From the NCBI RefSeq assembly GCF_050589845.1, contig NZ_JBNGPA010000024.1:1-64000 (forward strand): a stretch of 64,000 nucleotides of DNA. Direction: 5' to 3'. The notes under the pieces were generated by a model that did no database searches, was not told the origin of the DNA, and was given only the letters and a program-made list of their open reading frames with translations. Each line of letters begins with the position of its first letter. Position 1 is the stretch's first letter. The translations under genes and the position numbers were made by a program. This document shows, one piece after another, positions 53,039-61,372 of this stretch. This DNA is from Carboxylicivirga agarovorans (GTDB lineage Bacteria; Bacteroidota; Bacteroidia; Bacteroidales; Marinilabiliaceae).

Positions 53039-54349
53039 CTATTTTGCTATACCAAAAAGATCGTAGTCTTCTGAATCAGTAATCTCCACATTGTAAAAAT
53101 CACCAACATTCAGTACTTCATTTTCATCTTTATGCAACAGAACTTCCTGATCAACTTCAGGAGAATCATATTCAGTTCGACCAATAAAATATTCCCCCTC
53201 TTCCCTGTCAATGATCACTTTTAGGGTTTTACCGACTTTCTCAGCATTTATTTCTTTGGCAATACCGTTTTGAATTTCCATTATACGATCTGCACGCTCC
53301 TGCTTTACTTCCTCCGGAATATCATCTTGGTATTTCTTATGAGCATAAGTATCGTCTTCATGTGAATAAGGGAAAACGCCCAGTCTCTCGAAACGAATAT
53401 CTTTTACAAACTGCTCCATTTCAGCAAAATCCTGTTCTGTTTCACCCGGATGACCTGTTATAAATGTCGTTCGTAAATGAATATCGGGTACCTGAGTACG
53501 CATTTCTTCCATCAAACGATACGTTTGATTCTTACTTACCCTGCGACGCATAATACCCAACATATTATCACTAATATGCTGCAATGCTATGTCAAGATAA
53601 TTACAAACTTTCGGATTCTCATTGATGACCTTTAATACATCCAGTGGAAAACCAGCAGGATAAGCATAGTGCAGGCGAATCCACTCTATACCATCAATAG
53701 CAGCCAGTTTATCAGTTAATTCGGCCAGTTTATAGTCTTTATATAAGTCGTAACCATAGAATGACAGATCCTGTGCAATTACCTGTAATTCTTTAACGCC
53801 GGTATCTCGTAATCGTTTTGCTTCATCTAACAGGTCATCCATAGGACGACTCACATGCTTTCCGGTAATGATTGGGATTGCACAGTAACTGCAGGTACGA
53901 TTACATCCTTCTGAAATCTTTAGGTATGCATAATGAGCAGGAGTCGTCAACGAACGCTCATTCATTAAATCACGGCGATAGGTTGCCCCTATTTCACCAA
54001 CAATCTCTTTCCAGTCGAATTTACCATAAAACTTATCCACTTCAGGAAGCTCTTTCTTTAACTGTCCCGGATAACGTTCAGACAAGCAGCCCATCACATA
54101 TAACTGCTTTATATCACCGCGTTTCTTTGCCTCGGCAAACTCTAAAATGGTATCAATTGACTCTTCTTTTGCATCAGCAATAAAGCCACACGTATTAATA
54201 ATGGCTACTTCACCGTCTGGTGTTTCTGCATCGTGTGCTACCTCTATCCCATTGGCTTTAAACTGACGAATAAGAAACTCACTATCCACCAGATTCTTTG
54301 AACACCCAAGGGTTACAACATCTACTTTCTTTCCTTTTGGCACAGACAT
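53039..54349 (-). CDS. rimO: Ribosomal protein S12 methylthiotransferase RimO
   Basis: RimO is a radical-SAM enzyme that adds a methylthio group to Asp of ribosomal protein uS12. The 436-residue protein has the N-terminal UPF0004 domain (VTLGCSKNLVDSEF, NTCGFIADAKEESIDTIL, GCLSERYP; three cluster-binding Cys), the radical-SAM motif CNRTCSYCAIP, and a C-terminal TRAM domain (VIIDREEGEYFIGRTEYDSPEVD). The SMRRxVSK-like stretch MRRRVSKNQT also fits RimO rather than MiaB. Confidence 0.96.
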   Translation of the reverse strand: MSVPKGKKVDVVTLGCSKNLVDSEFLIRQFKANGIEVAHDAETPDGEVAIINTCGFIADAKEESIDTILEFAEAKKRGDIKQLYVMGCLSERYPGQLKKELPEVDKFYGKFDWKEIVGEIGATYRRDLMNERSLTTPAHYAYLKISEGCNRTCSYCAIPIITGKHVSRPMDDLLDEAKRLRDTGVKELQVIAQDLSFYGYDLYKDYKLAELTDKLAAIDGIEWIRLHYAYPAGFPLDVLKVINENPKVCNYLDIALQHISDNMLGIMRRRVSKNQTYRLMEEMRTQVPDIHLRTTFITGHPGETEQDFAEMEQFVKDIRFERLGVFPYSHEDDTYAHKKYQDDIPEEVKQERADRIMEIQNGIAKEINAEKVGKTLKVIIDREEGEYFIGRTEYDSPEVDQEVLLHKDENEVLNVGDFYNVEITDSEDYDLFGIAK

Positions 54350-54438
54350 CTTATCTTATTTATATGCAGAGAGTTTCTGTTATAGTAAAAGCCCTCTATT
54401 AATTTAGGTACTTAATTAGTTAAATACATTACAAAAGA

Positions 54439-54459
54439 AGGCTGTTATAATAACAGCCT
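54439..54459. terminator. Terminator of ftsY
   Basis: AGGCTGTTA pairs perfectly with TAACAGCCT around TAA, followed on the minus strand by TTCTTTTG. It lies 11 bases after the stop at 54470. Confidence 0.75.
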
Positions 54460-54469
54460 GTACAATTTC

Positions 54470-55420
54470 TTATCTGAATAACGAATCAACAAACTCGTCA
54501 CGGTTGAATACCTGAAGGTCCTCAATACCTTCTCCAATACCAATATACTTTACCGGAATGCTGAATTGGTCTGATACACCAATAACAACACCGCCTTTTG
54601 CAGTTCCGTCAAGCTTGGTAATTGCCAAGGCAGAAACCTCTGTAGCAAGAGTAAACTGCTTCGCCTGCTCAAAGGCATTTTGTCCGGTTGAACCATCAAG
54701 CACCAACAATACCTCATTGGGTGCGTCAGGAACAATCTTTTGCATCACTCGCTTTACCTTCGTCAGCTCATTCATTAAGTTGACCTTATTGTGTAATCGA
54801 CCCGCTGTATCTATGATCACAACGTCTGCTCCCTGGTTTTTAGCCGATTCCAGGGTATCAAAAGCTACAGACGCAGGATCAGAACCCATACTTTGCTTTA
54901 CAATCGGTACGTCAACACGATCGGCCCAAACAACTAACTGATCAATTGCAGCAGCACGGAAAGTATCAGCAGCGCCTAACACTACTTTCTTACCAGCCTG
55001 CTTAAACTTATTGGCCAATTTACCAATGGTGGTCGTCTTTCCAACACCATTAACACCAACCACCATAATGACATATGGATGTTCGCTTTTGGGCAATTCA
55101 AACTGACTTACATCACCGGATCTGTTCTCGGCTAATAGTTCTGCAATTTCCTCACGAAGAATATCATTGAGCTCCGACGTGCTTAAAAATTTATCTTTGG
55201 CAACGCGCTCTTCAATACGCTCAATGATCTTAAGGGTGGTATCAACACCTACATCAGAGGTGATCAACACTTCTTCCAATTCATCAAGCACTTCGTCGTC
55301 AACCTTTGTTTTACCAACTACAGCACGCGTCAGCTTCTTAAGTACACTTTCTTTTGTTTTGGCCAGTCCTTTATCAAGACTTTCTTTCTTGGCTTTGTTA
55401 AAGCTCCCGAATAAACCCAT
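54470..55420 (-). CDS. ftsY: Signal recognition particle receptor FtsY
   Basis: FtsY is the membrane-associated GTPase that receives SRP-bound ribosomes. The 316-residue form lacks a long acidic N-terminal domain. Visible are the N domain (LKKLTRAVVGKTKVDDEVLDELEEVLITSDVG), P-loop GVNGVGKTTTIGKLA, GAADTFRAAAIDQL, IIDTAGRLHNKVNLMNEL, TKLDGTAKGG and GIGEGIEDLQVFNRDEFVDSLF. It follows the rpmB-rpmG-DUF4295 genes as usual for the phylum, but with a longer gap of nearly 500 bases. Confidence 0.97.
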   Translation of the reverse strand: MGLFGSFNKAKKESLDKGLAKTKESVLKKLTRAVVGKTKVDDEVLDELEEVLITSDVGVDTTLKIIERIEERVAKDKFLSTSELNDILREEIAELLAENRSGDVSQFELPKSEHPYVIMVVGVNGVGKTTTIGKLANKFKQAGKKVVLGAADTFRAAAIDQLVVWADRVDVPIVKQSMGSDPASVAFDTLESAKNQGADVVIIDTAGRLHNKVNLMNELTKVKRVMQKIVPDAPNEVLLVLDGSTGQNAFEQAKQFTLATEVSALAITKLDGTAKGGVVIGVSDQFSIPVKYIGIGEGIEDLQVFNRDEFVDSLFR

Positions 55421-55855
55421 GAATATTAATTTTTAAGGGCCTAAAGATATAAAAAAGATATATACGCCAGATAAAAGACAAGGGTATTAGAACTGATTTT
55501 AAGTAGTTTTTTGTATCCCGCTCAAATATTAGCCATGAAAGGCATTGATCGTTCACAAATAAAGCTTGAATTAAGAGTATGAGAGTATGCGAAAAACAGT
55601 AGTTCTGAAGGTATATCCGGCAAAAAGTGCTTGAGGGAAAAATACTGCCACTACCTGATGTATTAGTTCGTAGCTATCTCTGGTATTTTATTTGAACTAA
55701 AGTTACAGCGCATTCTCATATTAGCTATCGTGACATTGCTTTATTGCGATATATTATAAGCCAGCCAGCAGATGTCACTATGGGCATTTTGTGTAAACTA
55801 TATACCCGGAAACAGGAATTTGCATGCAATGCTTTTTTAAATCCAGTTATTACCA
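55421..55855. other. Gap without recognised gene between ftsY and the ribosomal genes
   Basis: About 430 bases with no frame I can support and no resemblance to the genes around it. I noticed no tRNA cloverleaf. It may hold the ftsY promoter and remnants of lost sequence. Confidence 0.4.
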
Positions 55856-55859
55856 ACAA

Positions 55860-55889
55860 AAAAGCTTCCCTGTAAACAAGGAAGCTTTT
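55860..55889. terminator. Terminator of the rpmB-rpmG-DUF4295 operon
   Basis: AAAAGCTTCC pairs with GGAAGCTTTT around a ten-base loop, followed on the minus strand by a run of T. It lies about 25 bases after the DUF4295 stop. Confidence 0.85.
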
Positions 55890-55913
55890 GTGCTATTAGT
55901 TGAATTTCAAAAA

Positions 55914-56066
55914 TTACTTCTTGAAATATTCTTTTGCCATTTCGTTTGGTACAATCTCTTCACGGAATGTATAAGCTCCGGTTTTCTCAGACTTTACCAT
56001 TTTAATCACTTTAGTGTGACCTTTACCTTCACCTTTTTGCAATGATGCTACTGCTTTCTTTGCCAT
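55914..56066 (-). CDS. DUF4295 small ribosome-associated protein
   Basis: A 50-residue basic protein beginning MAKKAVASLQKGEGKGHTKV and ending with a Lys-Lys-stop. It lies 12 bases after rpmG, where Bacteroidota carry DUF4295, a protein found only in this phylum. I recall it being seen as an extra large-subunit protein (bL38) in a Flavobacterium ribosome structure, but cannot check this here. Size, charge and position all fit. Confidence 0.88.
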   Translation of the reverse strand: MAKKAVASLQKGEGKGHTKVIKMVKSEKTGAYTFREEIVPNEMAKEYFKK

Positions 56067-56078
56067 GGTTAATCAGTT

Positions 56079-56267
56079 TTATTTGATTTCGCGGTGTAAA
56101 GTAACACGCTTCAAAATCGGATTATACTTTTTTAACTCCATGCGATCAGGAGTATTTTTTCTGTTCTTTACGGTAATATATCGGCTAGTTCCTGGTTGTC
56201 CGCTTTCTTTGTGCTCAGTGCACTCCAAAATAACCTGAACGCGATTACCTTTTGCTTTCTTTGCCAT
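56079..56267 (-). CDS. rpmG: 50S ribosomal protein bL33
   Basis: This 62-residue basic protein begins MAKKAKGNRVQVILECTEHK and contains SRYITVKNRKNTPDRMELKKYNP, the core of bL33. The four zinc-binding cysteines of some bL33 forms are missing (only one Cys is present), so this is the zinc-independent C- form. It lies 12 bases after rpmB. Confidence 0.95.
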   Translation of the reverse strand: MAKKAKGNRVQVILECTEHKESGQPGTSRYITVKNRKNTPDRMELKKYNPILKRVTLHREIK

Positions 56268-56279
56268 TTCTACTCCTTA

Positions 56280-56522
56280 TTAATAGTTAGCAATAAATCC
56301 TTTTTCTTTTGCCTGCTTAAGGGCTGCTAACAAACCAACTTTGTTGATCATACGCAAACCAGATGCAGATACTCTAATGCTTACCCAACGATCTTCTTCA
56401 GGTAAGTAGAACTTCTTCTTGAAAAGATTGATATCGAATCTTCTCTTGGTTCTTCTTTTTGAGTGAGAAACATTATTTCCCACCATGAATGATTTACCAG
56501 TTATTTGACATACTCTTGACAT
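56280..56522 (-). CDS. rpmB: 50S ribosomal protein bL28
   Basis: The 80-residue protein has MSRVCQITGKSFMVGNNVSH and SKRRTKRRFDINLFKKKFYLP, the core of bL28, followed by IRVSASGLRMINKVGL. It is the first gene of the rpmB-rpmG-DUF4295 set. Confidence 0.96.
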   Translation of the reverse strand: MSRVCQITGKSFMVGNNVSHSKRRTKRRFDINLFKKKFYLPEEDRWVSIRVSASGLRMINKVGLLAALKQAKEKGFIANY

Positions 56523-57073
56523 CGCTCAACAGTTTTTTTCGGATACATTTTTCAAACAGAGCGCAAAATAAGTCATTTTTATCGGATAATACAAATATTG
56601 AAACTTATAATTCAATAGTTTTTTCATTTTTTATTGATCTGCGATATGACCTTTGCATTCCATTTGCAAATTTAAGCATTTAACATCAGCTTCTGAAAGA
56701 TTGTCCCAAATCTATTATTATTTTATTCAACTTCCTGTCTGCATGGCCATATATATCTATGCATCAGCAAACAGCCACCTTATCTGCAATAACATCCCCT
56801 CAATTGTTTTGATCAGCACCCTTATATAAAGCTAATTTTATCCAAATCAGGGAATCTATTACGCTCATACCTATATGAATCACCTCTTTTTGAAACCATT
56901 TAAAACGACATGGGCAATCAGATCATTAGCATACGACTTATCGCTCGCTTATGTTTAATGATAAAACACAAAATAACCAAGGTCCTCATAATTTCAGGCT
57001 TTGCAGATAGTATGTTCATTAAATTGCTTAACAAAATGCATCGACTATTTTTTCATGCACTTTCCTTCCAGGC
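56523..57073. promoter_or_regulatory. Gap upstream of rpmB; no gene seen
   Basis: About 550 AT-rich bases without a supported gene. CAAATTTA at 56667-56674 reads TAAATTTG on the minus strand and could be the -7 element for the ribosomal operon, giving a leader of about 140 bases. Open frames that run from here into cinA on the plus strand have no coding look. Confidence 0.35.
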
Positions 57074-58321
57074 CTATACTTCTGTCTTTTTCAGATGTTG
57101 TAATAATAAAATTAATCCGGCATCAGAAGAGCGTTGTATGTTCCTGGCCCTGATTTTGCCGAAATTAAAACACTCACTTTTAACACCAAAGGCACCAGCT
57201 ATGGCAATCCAAACAGTACCAACAGGTTTCTCATCAGTTCCCCCGTCAGGACCGGCAATGCCCGATGTTGCTATTGCAAAATCGGCATTCATCAAAGACC
57301 TGACGCCTGTTGCCATTTGCTCAACAACTTTCTTACTTACAGCTCCAAACTGTTCCAGTGCATCATTGCTGACTCCAAGAACGTGTTCTTTTATGGCGTT
57401 TTCATAAGCTATTACCCCACCTTTAAAGTAAGCCGAACTACCAGGGATACCAGTCAGCAAATGACCTATATTACCGCCAGTACAGCTCTCTGCTACTGAA
57501 ACTGTTTGGCCATTCTTTTTCAAGACATTACCCAACAGTTGTTGAACGGGCAGATCTTCTTCCCCAAATATATGCTCTCCTACGATCTCATATAAACCCT
57601 TTATCAATGAAGAAAGATCTTTATTCGCCTGATTTTCGTTATCTGTTTTCGCAGTAAGACGCAGACGGATCTTACCCGGATTAGGCAAGTATGCCAGTGT
57701 TATGTAACCGGGAATACTATTTTCCCATTCTTCCAGCTTTTCTGCCAAAACCGCTTCTGGTATATTAAAAACCTGAATTGTTTTATGTATAATGTGACCG
57801 GTATCGTATCGCTTTTGCAGACGAGGAATAATCTCATTTTCCATGGCCGTTTTCATCTCGACAGGTACCCCGGGCATCGACACGATTACCTTTCCGTTTT
57901 CATCGAACCACATTACAGGTGCGGTCCCAACAGGATTCATTATAACTTCACAAGATTCGGGTACATATGCCTGGCTCTCATTTTGCTTATTAATGCCCTT
58001 AACACGCCCCTTTAACAGATTTTTCATGGCATCATAAGCATACTTATTAAACACAAGTTTAGAATTGAACAGAGCGGCAAGTGTTTCTTTTGTAATATCA
58101 TCCTTGGTTGGTCCTAAACCTCCTGTCATTAGTATGATATCAACCCGTGACATAGCATCCTTTACAGCAAATGTAATGGCCTCACGGGTATCCTGGATCG
58201 ATGTGATACGTGTTATATCAAATCCGGCTTGATTAAGCTGTTGACCCATCCAGGCAGAGTTGGTATCAATAACCTGTCCGATCAAGAGCTCATTGCCTAT
58301 TGTAATTATTTCTACTTGCAT
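57074..58321 (-). CDS. cinA: CinA-family protein (nicotinamide-nucleotide amidohydrolase)
   Basis: The 415-residue protein has an N-terminal MoCF-like pyrophosphatase domain (EIITIGNELLIGQVIDTNSAWMGQQLN, MTGGLGPTKDDITKETLA, FNKYAYDAM, MPGVPVEMK) and a C-terminal CinA/PncC deamidase domain (SVAESCTGGNIGHLLTGIPGSSAYFKGGVIAY, ATSGIAGPDGGTDEKPVGTVWIAI). It recycles NMN and ADP-ribose by-products. nadE of the same pathway is about 8 kb away, not linked. Confidence 0.95.
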   Translation of the reverse strand: MQVEIITIGNELLIGQVIDTNSAWMGQQLNQAGFDITRITSIQDTREAITFAVKDAMSRVDIILMTGGLGPTKDDITKETLAALFNSKLVFNKYAYDAMKNLLKGRVKGINKQNESQAYVPESCEVIMNPVGTAPVMWFDENGKVIVSMPGVPVEMKTAMENEIIPRLQKRYDTGHIIHKTIQVFNIPEAVLAEKLEEWENSIPGYITLAYLPNPGKIRLRLTAKTDNENQANKDLSSLIKGLYEIVGEHIFGEEDLPVQQLLGNVLKKNGQTVSVAESCTGGNIGHLLTGIPGSSAYFKGGVIAYENAIKEHVLGVSNDALEQFGAVSKKVVEQMATGVRSLMNADFAIATSGIAGPDGGTDEKPVGTVWIAIAGAFGVKSECFNFGKIRARNIQRSSDAGLILLLQHLKKTEV

Positions 58322-58429
58322 TTTTTTTAGTTGAAGAGTTTAAAAGCTTAGAAGGAAACAGCCTTAGTAACTGAAAACATCCCGGTTACATCAACCATTC
58401 ACAATACATATATGACCATTGTAATAAAC

Positions 58430-59668
58430 TTACTTGTTCCCCTTAATTGCGCGAATTCTTTGCAATAACGGTGGGTGTGAATAGTGAAAAAACACATACA
58501 AAGGATGCGGTGTCAGGTTGCTTAAGGCATTGGACGAGATGGTTTTTAAACCACCAATAAGAGCTGAGCCCAAACCAAAACCATTGGCATATGCATCCGC
58601 TGCATATTCATTCTTGCGCGATAGAATGGTCATAAATATACCGGCAACAAATGATACAGGTGAGTATAAAATACCAAAGGCCAATATGCCAATGTGAAAA
58701 TTAGGCTCCTCAACTCCCAGTGCTTTTGACAACAACGGTGAGCCTACTACCAGACCAAAAACAAATAAGATAACACCCATTTGAATGACACCTGTTATTG
58801 TACCCCATAATGTATGCCTTAGTTTATAGTGGCCAATTTCATGTGCCAATACCGCCACAATCTCATCTGTCTTTAAATCCTTGATCAGTGTATCGTAAAG
58901 GACAATACGTTTCCGACTGCCTAATCCGCTAAAAAAGGCATTGGCCTTGGTACTTCGCTTCGATCCATCCATCACATATATGTTATCAAGGTTAAATTCT
59001 GCTTTAGATGAAAAAAACTCTATAGCATCACGTAACTCGCCTTCGGCCAAGGGTGTTTGCTTATTAAACAATGGTAAGATCAATGAGGTGTAAAACATGG
59101 TCATAAAGATGGTAAACCCACTGATAACCATCCAGGCATATAACCAAAAGAGATCACCGGATATTCCGTATAACCAAATGACCAGGGCCATTAATGGCCC
59201 TCCAATCAACACTGATAATAAAGTGGACTTGATCATATCTGTAACAAAGGTCAAAGGCGTTGTTTTATTAAACCCAAAACGCTCTTCAATGACAAATGTG
59301 CCATAGATACTGAAAGGCAGACTAATGATGGAAGATCCAAGGCCTATAATGGCAAAAAACAATAAGGACTGAACTGTGGCATTGGAGCTCATCTCAGTAA
59401 CCCAGCTATTGATAATGGCAAACCCACCAAAGAATAACATGCTCATCATCACAACAAAACTCACTATTTCACTTAAGACTCCAAAGCTGTAATTGGCCTT
59501 TTTGTAATCTTGTTGTTTGCGGTATTTATCGTCATCATAAATTCCTTCAAGCTCTTCAGGAATCTTAGTTTTAACTGTTTTATTATTTAAATAATCGAGC
59601 CATTGATCGAATATAAACTGCCATGTAACTATAGCGATTATAATGTAGAAAATCTGATCTGAATTCAT
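58430..59668 (-). CDS. M48-family membrane protease (Ste24/CAAX protease type)
   Basis: The 412-residue integral membrane protein has about six helices and the zinc motif HEIGHYKLRH near residue 280, with the third ligand Glu in SRKNEYAADAYA. MDGSKRSTKANAFFSGLGSRKRIVLYDTL is typical of Ste24-like M48 proteases, which cut C-terminal or membrane-protein substrates. Bacterial targets are mostly unknown; quality control in the inner membrane is likely. Confidence 0.92.
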   Translation of the reverse strand: MNSDQIFYIIIAIVTWQFIFDQWLDYLNNKTVKTKIPEELEGIYDDDKYRKQQDYKKANYSFGVLSEIVSFVVMMSMLFFGGFAIINSWVTEMSSNATVQSLLFFAIIGLGSSIISLPFSIYGTFVIEERFGFNKTTPLTFVTDMIKSTLLSVLIGGPLMALVIWLYGISGDLFWLYAWMVISGFTIFMTMFYTSLILPLFNKQTPLAEGELRDAIEFFSSKAEFNLDNIYVMDGSKRSTKANAFFSGLGSRKRIVLYDTLIKDLKTDEIVAVLAHEIGHYKLRHTLWGTITGVIQMGVILFVFGLVVGSPLLSKALGVEEPNFHIGILAFGILYSPVSFVAGIFMTILSRKNEYAADAYANGFGLGSALIGGLKTISSNALSNLTPHPLYVFFHYSHPPLLQRIRAIKGNK

Positions 59669-59884
59669 TTAGTCGTTTTTTTAAAGCACAAATATAAGCT
59701 GCAAAATAAAATATCTTCCATCGATTAGAACAAACAAGAATCAATCGACTTCCTTGCCATACTCATTTAGAGTGATTGAGCAGGCTTACACAACAACTAA
59801 TATTACAAAATTTAAGGCATTAACAACATACATAGTTCATCGCTTAAGGAATTAAACATTCCGATCGTTATCAATGAGTTTACG
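59669..59884. other. Spacer between M48 and amidohydrolase genes
   Basis: About 216 AT-rich bases; I see no gene, no strong hairpin and no clear promoter match. Confidence 0.4.
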
Positions 59885-60586
59885 CTAGCTATTCATCCAT
59901 ATATCAACAGCCTGATTAAAAGCTTTTGCAATTTTATTTTTCAAAGCACTATCAGCTGCATACTTCTGGTTCATCTCAAACTCAATACCAAGGTAATTTA
60001 GTGGCTCAAGGTCTCTGAAATATCGCACAAAACCGTCGGGCTTACCCCTAAACGGATAATTGAAACGGGTACGGTAATCAGGCATAATCTTCTTTAGCTC
60101 GGCTTTCCAGAGTTTTGCAAACTGCTTCTCCTCCTCCCTTTCCGGATTATATAAAATACCAAAATCTGTTTGTCTGATTTCACCATTTAATTCGGGTGTA
60201 AAGGAATGAACCGACAGGTGAAGTACTTTCTTTCCACGTTGCCACAATTGCTCAATTTCCTTTTCAAATGGTCTCCTATAAGCATAATAATAATCTTCAA
60301 GTATCTGTGCTTTCTCTTTTTTAGTCAATTCCCTTGTAAACTCTGAAAATAAACTCCGCCGATACAGCGAACGGTTAACATCAACCAGTAAACGACTAGT
60401 CGTAGCAGCCTGTTTGTGTGCTATATAATCACAATCTAAAACATCAAACAACTCTAAAGCTCCAATATCGTAGCCCCTGTGTGTTTTTAGCTCTTTTCCT
60501 GCCTTTTCAAATAGTTTTATATACGTTTTCGGTATATTATTCCTCGCGTGTTCACATGAAACTACGACCGTCTTAGCACTACTCAT
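59885..60586 (-). CDS. N-formylglutamate amidohydrolase-family protein
   Basis: The 233-residue protein has VVVSCEHARNNIPKTY, HRGYDIGALELFDVLD, TTSRLLVDVNRSLYRR, LHLSVHSFTPELNG and IEFEMNQKY, all motifs of the N-formylglutamate amidohydrolase family (HutG-like, M14-like fold), with its zinc-binding His and Glu residues. No histidine-degradation gene is near. It starts two bases after the Crp/Fnr-type gene stops, so the two form an operon, an unusual pairing. The true substrate may differ from formylglutamate. Confidence 0.9.
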   Translation of the reverse strand: MSSAKTVVVSCEHARNNIPKTYIKLFEKAGKELKTHRGYDIGALELFDVLDCDYIAHKQAATTSRLLVDVNRSLYRRSLFSEFTRELTKKEKAQILEDYYYAYRRPFEKEIEQLWQRGKKVLHLSVHSFTPELNGEIRQTDFGILYNPEREEEKQFAKLWKAELKKIMPDYRTRFNYPFRGKPDGFVRYFRDLEPLNYLGIEFEMNQKYAADSALKNKIAKAFNQAVDIWMNS

Positions 60587-60588
60587 TT

Positions 60589-61254
60589 TTATTTCTTTAG
60601 TTGCATTATCAACGATTCTCGATCCAGGATTTTAACACTCTTACCCCTGGCCTCAATCACTCCTTCATTATGCAAATCGCGCAAAGCCCTTCCTAAAGAT
60701 GGTCTTGTAACACCAAACATATTGGCTAACTCTTCCTGGCTTTTCTTCAATAGTATTTCACCATCAACCGGACCTGCAAGCTGCAATAAATAATGGGCTA
60801 TTTTACCCCTGATCGTCTGAAATGATAAAAAGCGTATCTTATCTGATAAAAACTGTGTTTTGCTCGATATCATATTCATAAAATTGTTGAGGAATGCTGA
60901 GCTTAATTGCATCAAAGAGATAACTGACTTTTTGGGCAAGTGAAAAATTTCAGCAGAGTTGTTAGCCACAATATTGACCGGACAAGTATTATTCTCACCA
61001 AATAAGAAAGCAATTGCCAGTGGTTTTGGTGGTTCAATATCTTCAATTTTAATCGCTTTACCCGAGAAATCTATCATCTCACCTTTAACACTTCCTTTTA
61101 ACATGATCATTAATGAGCGACATTCTTCTCCACTTTGAGCGATCATATGGTTTTTCTCATATTTTTTAATCTGGTAAGGAATTTTCTCCAATAATTGACT
61201 TAATTCCTGATATTCAATACCTTTAAATAAGGGACATTTAGTTAGTGCTTCCAT
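60589..61254 (-). CDS. Crp/Fnr-family regulator, probable HcpR
   Basis: The 221-residue protein has the sensor barrel (HMIAQSGEECRSLMIMLKGSVKGEMIDFSGK, IEDIEPPKPLAIAFLFGENNTCPVNIVANNSAEIFHLP) and a winged helix (SQEELANMFGVTRPSLGRALRDLHNEGVIEARGKSVKILD). It is divergent from a ferredoxin-like gene and hcp, the arrangement of HcpR regulators known in Bacteroidales (heme-binding NO sensor of Porphyromonas). The palindrome at 61298-61313 supports this. HcpR activates hcp under nitric-oxide stress; that role here is inference from context. Confidence 0.85.
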   Translation of the reverse strand: MEALTKCPLFKGIEYQELSQLLEKIPYQIKKYEKNHMIAQSGEECRSLMIMLKGSVKGEMIDFSGKAIKIEDIEPPKPLAIAFLFGENNTCPVNIVANNSAEIFHLPKKSVISLMQLSSAFLNNFMNMISSKTQFLSDKIRFLSFQTIRGKIAHYLLQLAGPVDGEILLKKSQEELANMFGVTRPSLGRALRDLHNEGVIEARGKSVKILDRESLIMQLKK

Positions 61255-61297
61255 GTATTAAGTAATTTTGTACCAAATTATAAATTAATTTCGATTT

Positions 61298-61342
61298 TGT
61301 AACATTTGTTACAGCCTGCCTGTTGCCCTCTTTCTACATTTG
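61298..61342 (+). promoter_or_regulatory. Crp/Fnr (HcpR-type) operator and promoter of the hcp operon
   Basis: TGTAAC ATTT GTTACA (61298-61313) has perfect six-base arms, the spacing of a Crp/Fnr site. TACATTTG (61335-61342) matches TAnnTTTG exactly. With transcription starting near 61346-61349 the operator is centred at about -41 to -43, the class II activator position. This promoter also shows that the gene's ATG is 61373, since the upstream TTG at 61340 lies within the -7 element. Confidence 0.75.
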
Positions 61343-61372
61343 CATTGTAAAATTGATAAAAAAGCTTGTGCG

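Noticed and set aside
55421..55913. tRNA or gene remnant between ftsY and the ribosomal genes
   Set aside because: No cloverleaf arms or T-loop GTTCGA, and no frame longer than chance.
56910..57407. Open frame of 165 codons on the plus strand
   Set aside because: Most of it is antisense to cinA, and it lacks a known domain or promoter.
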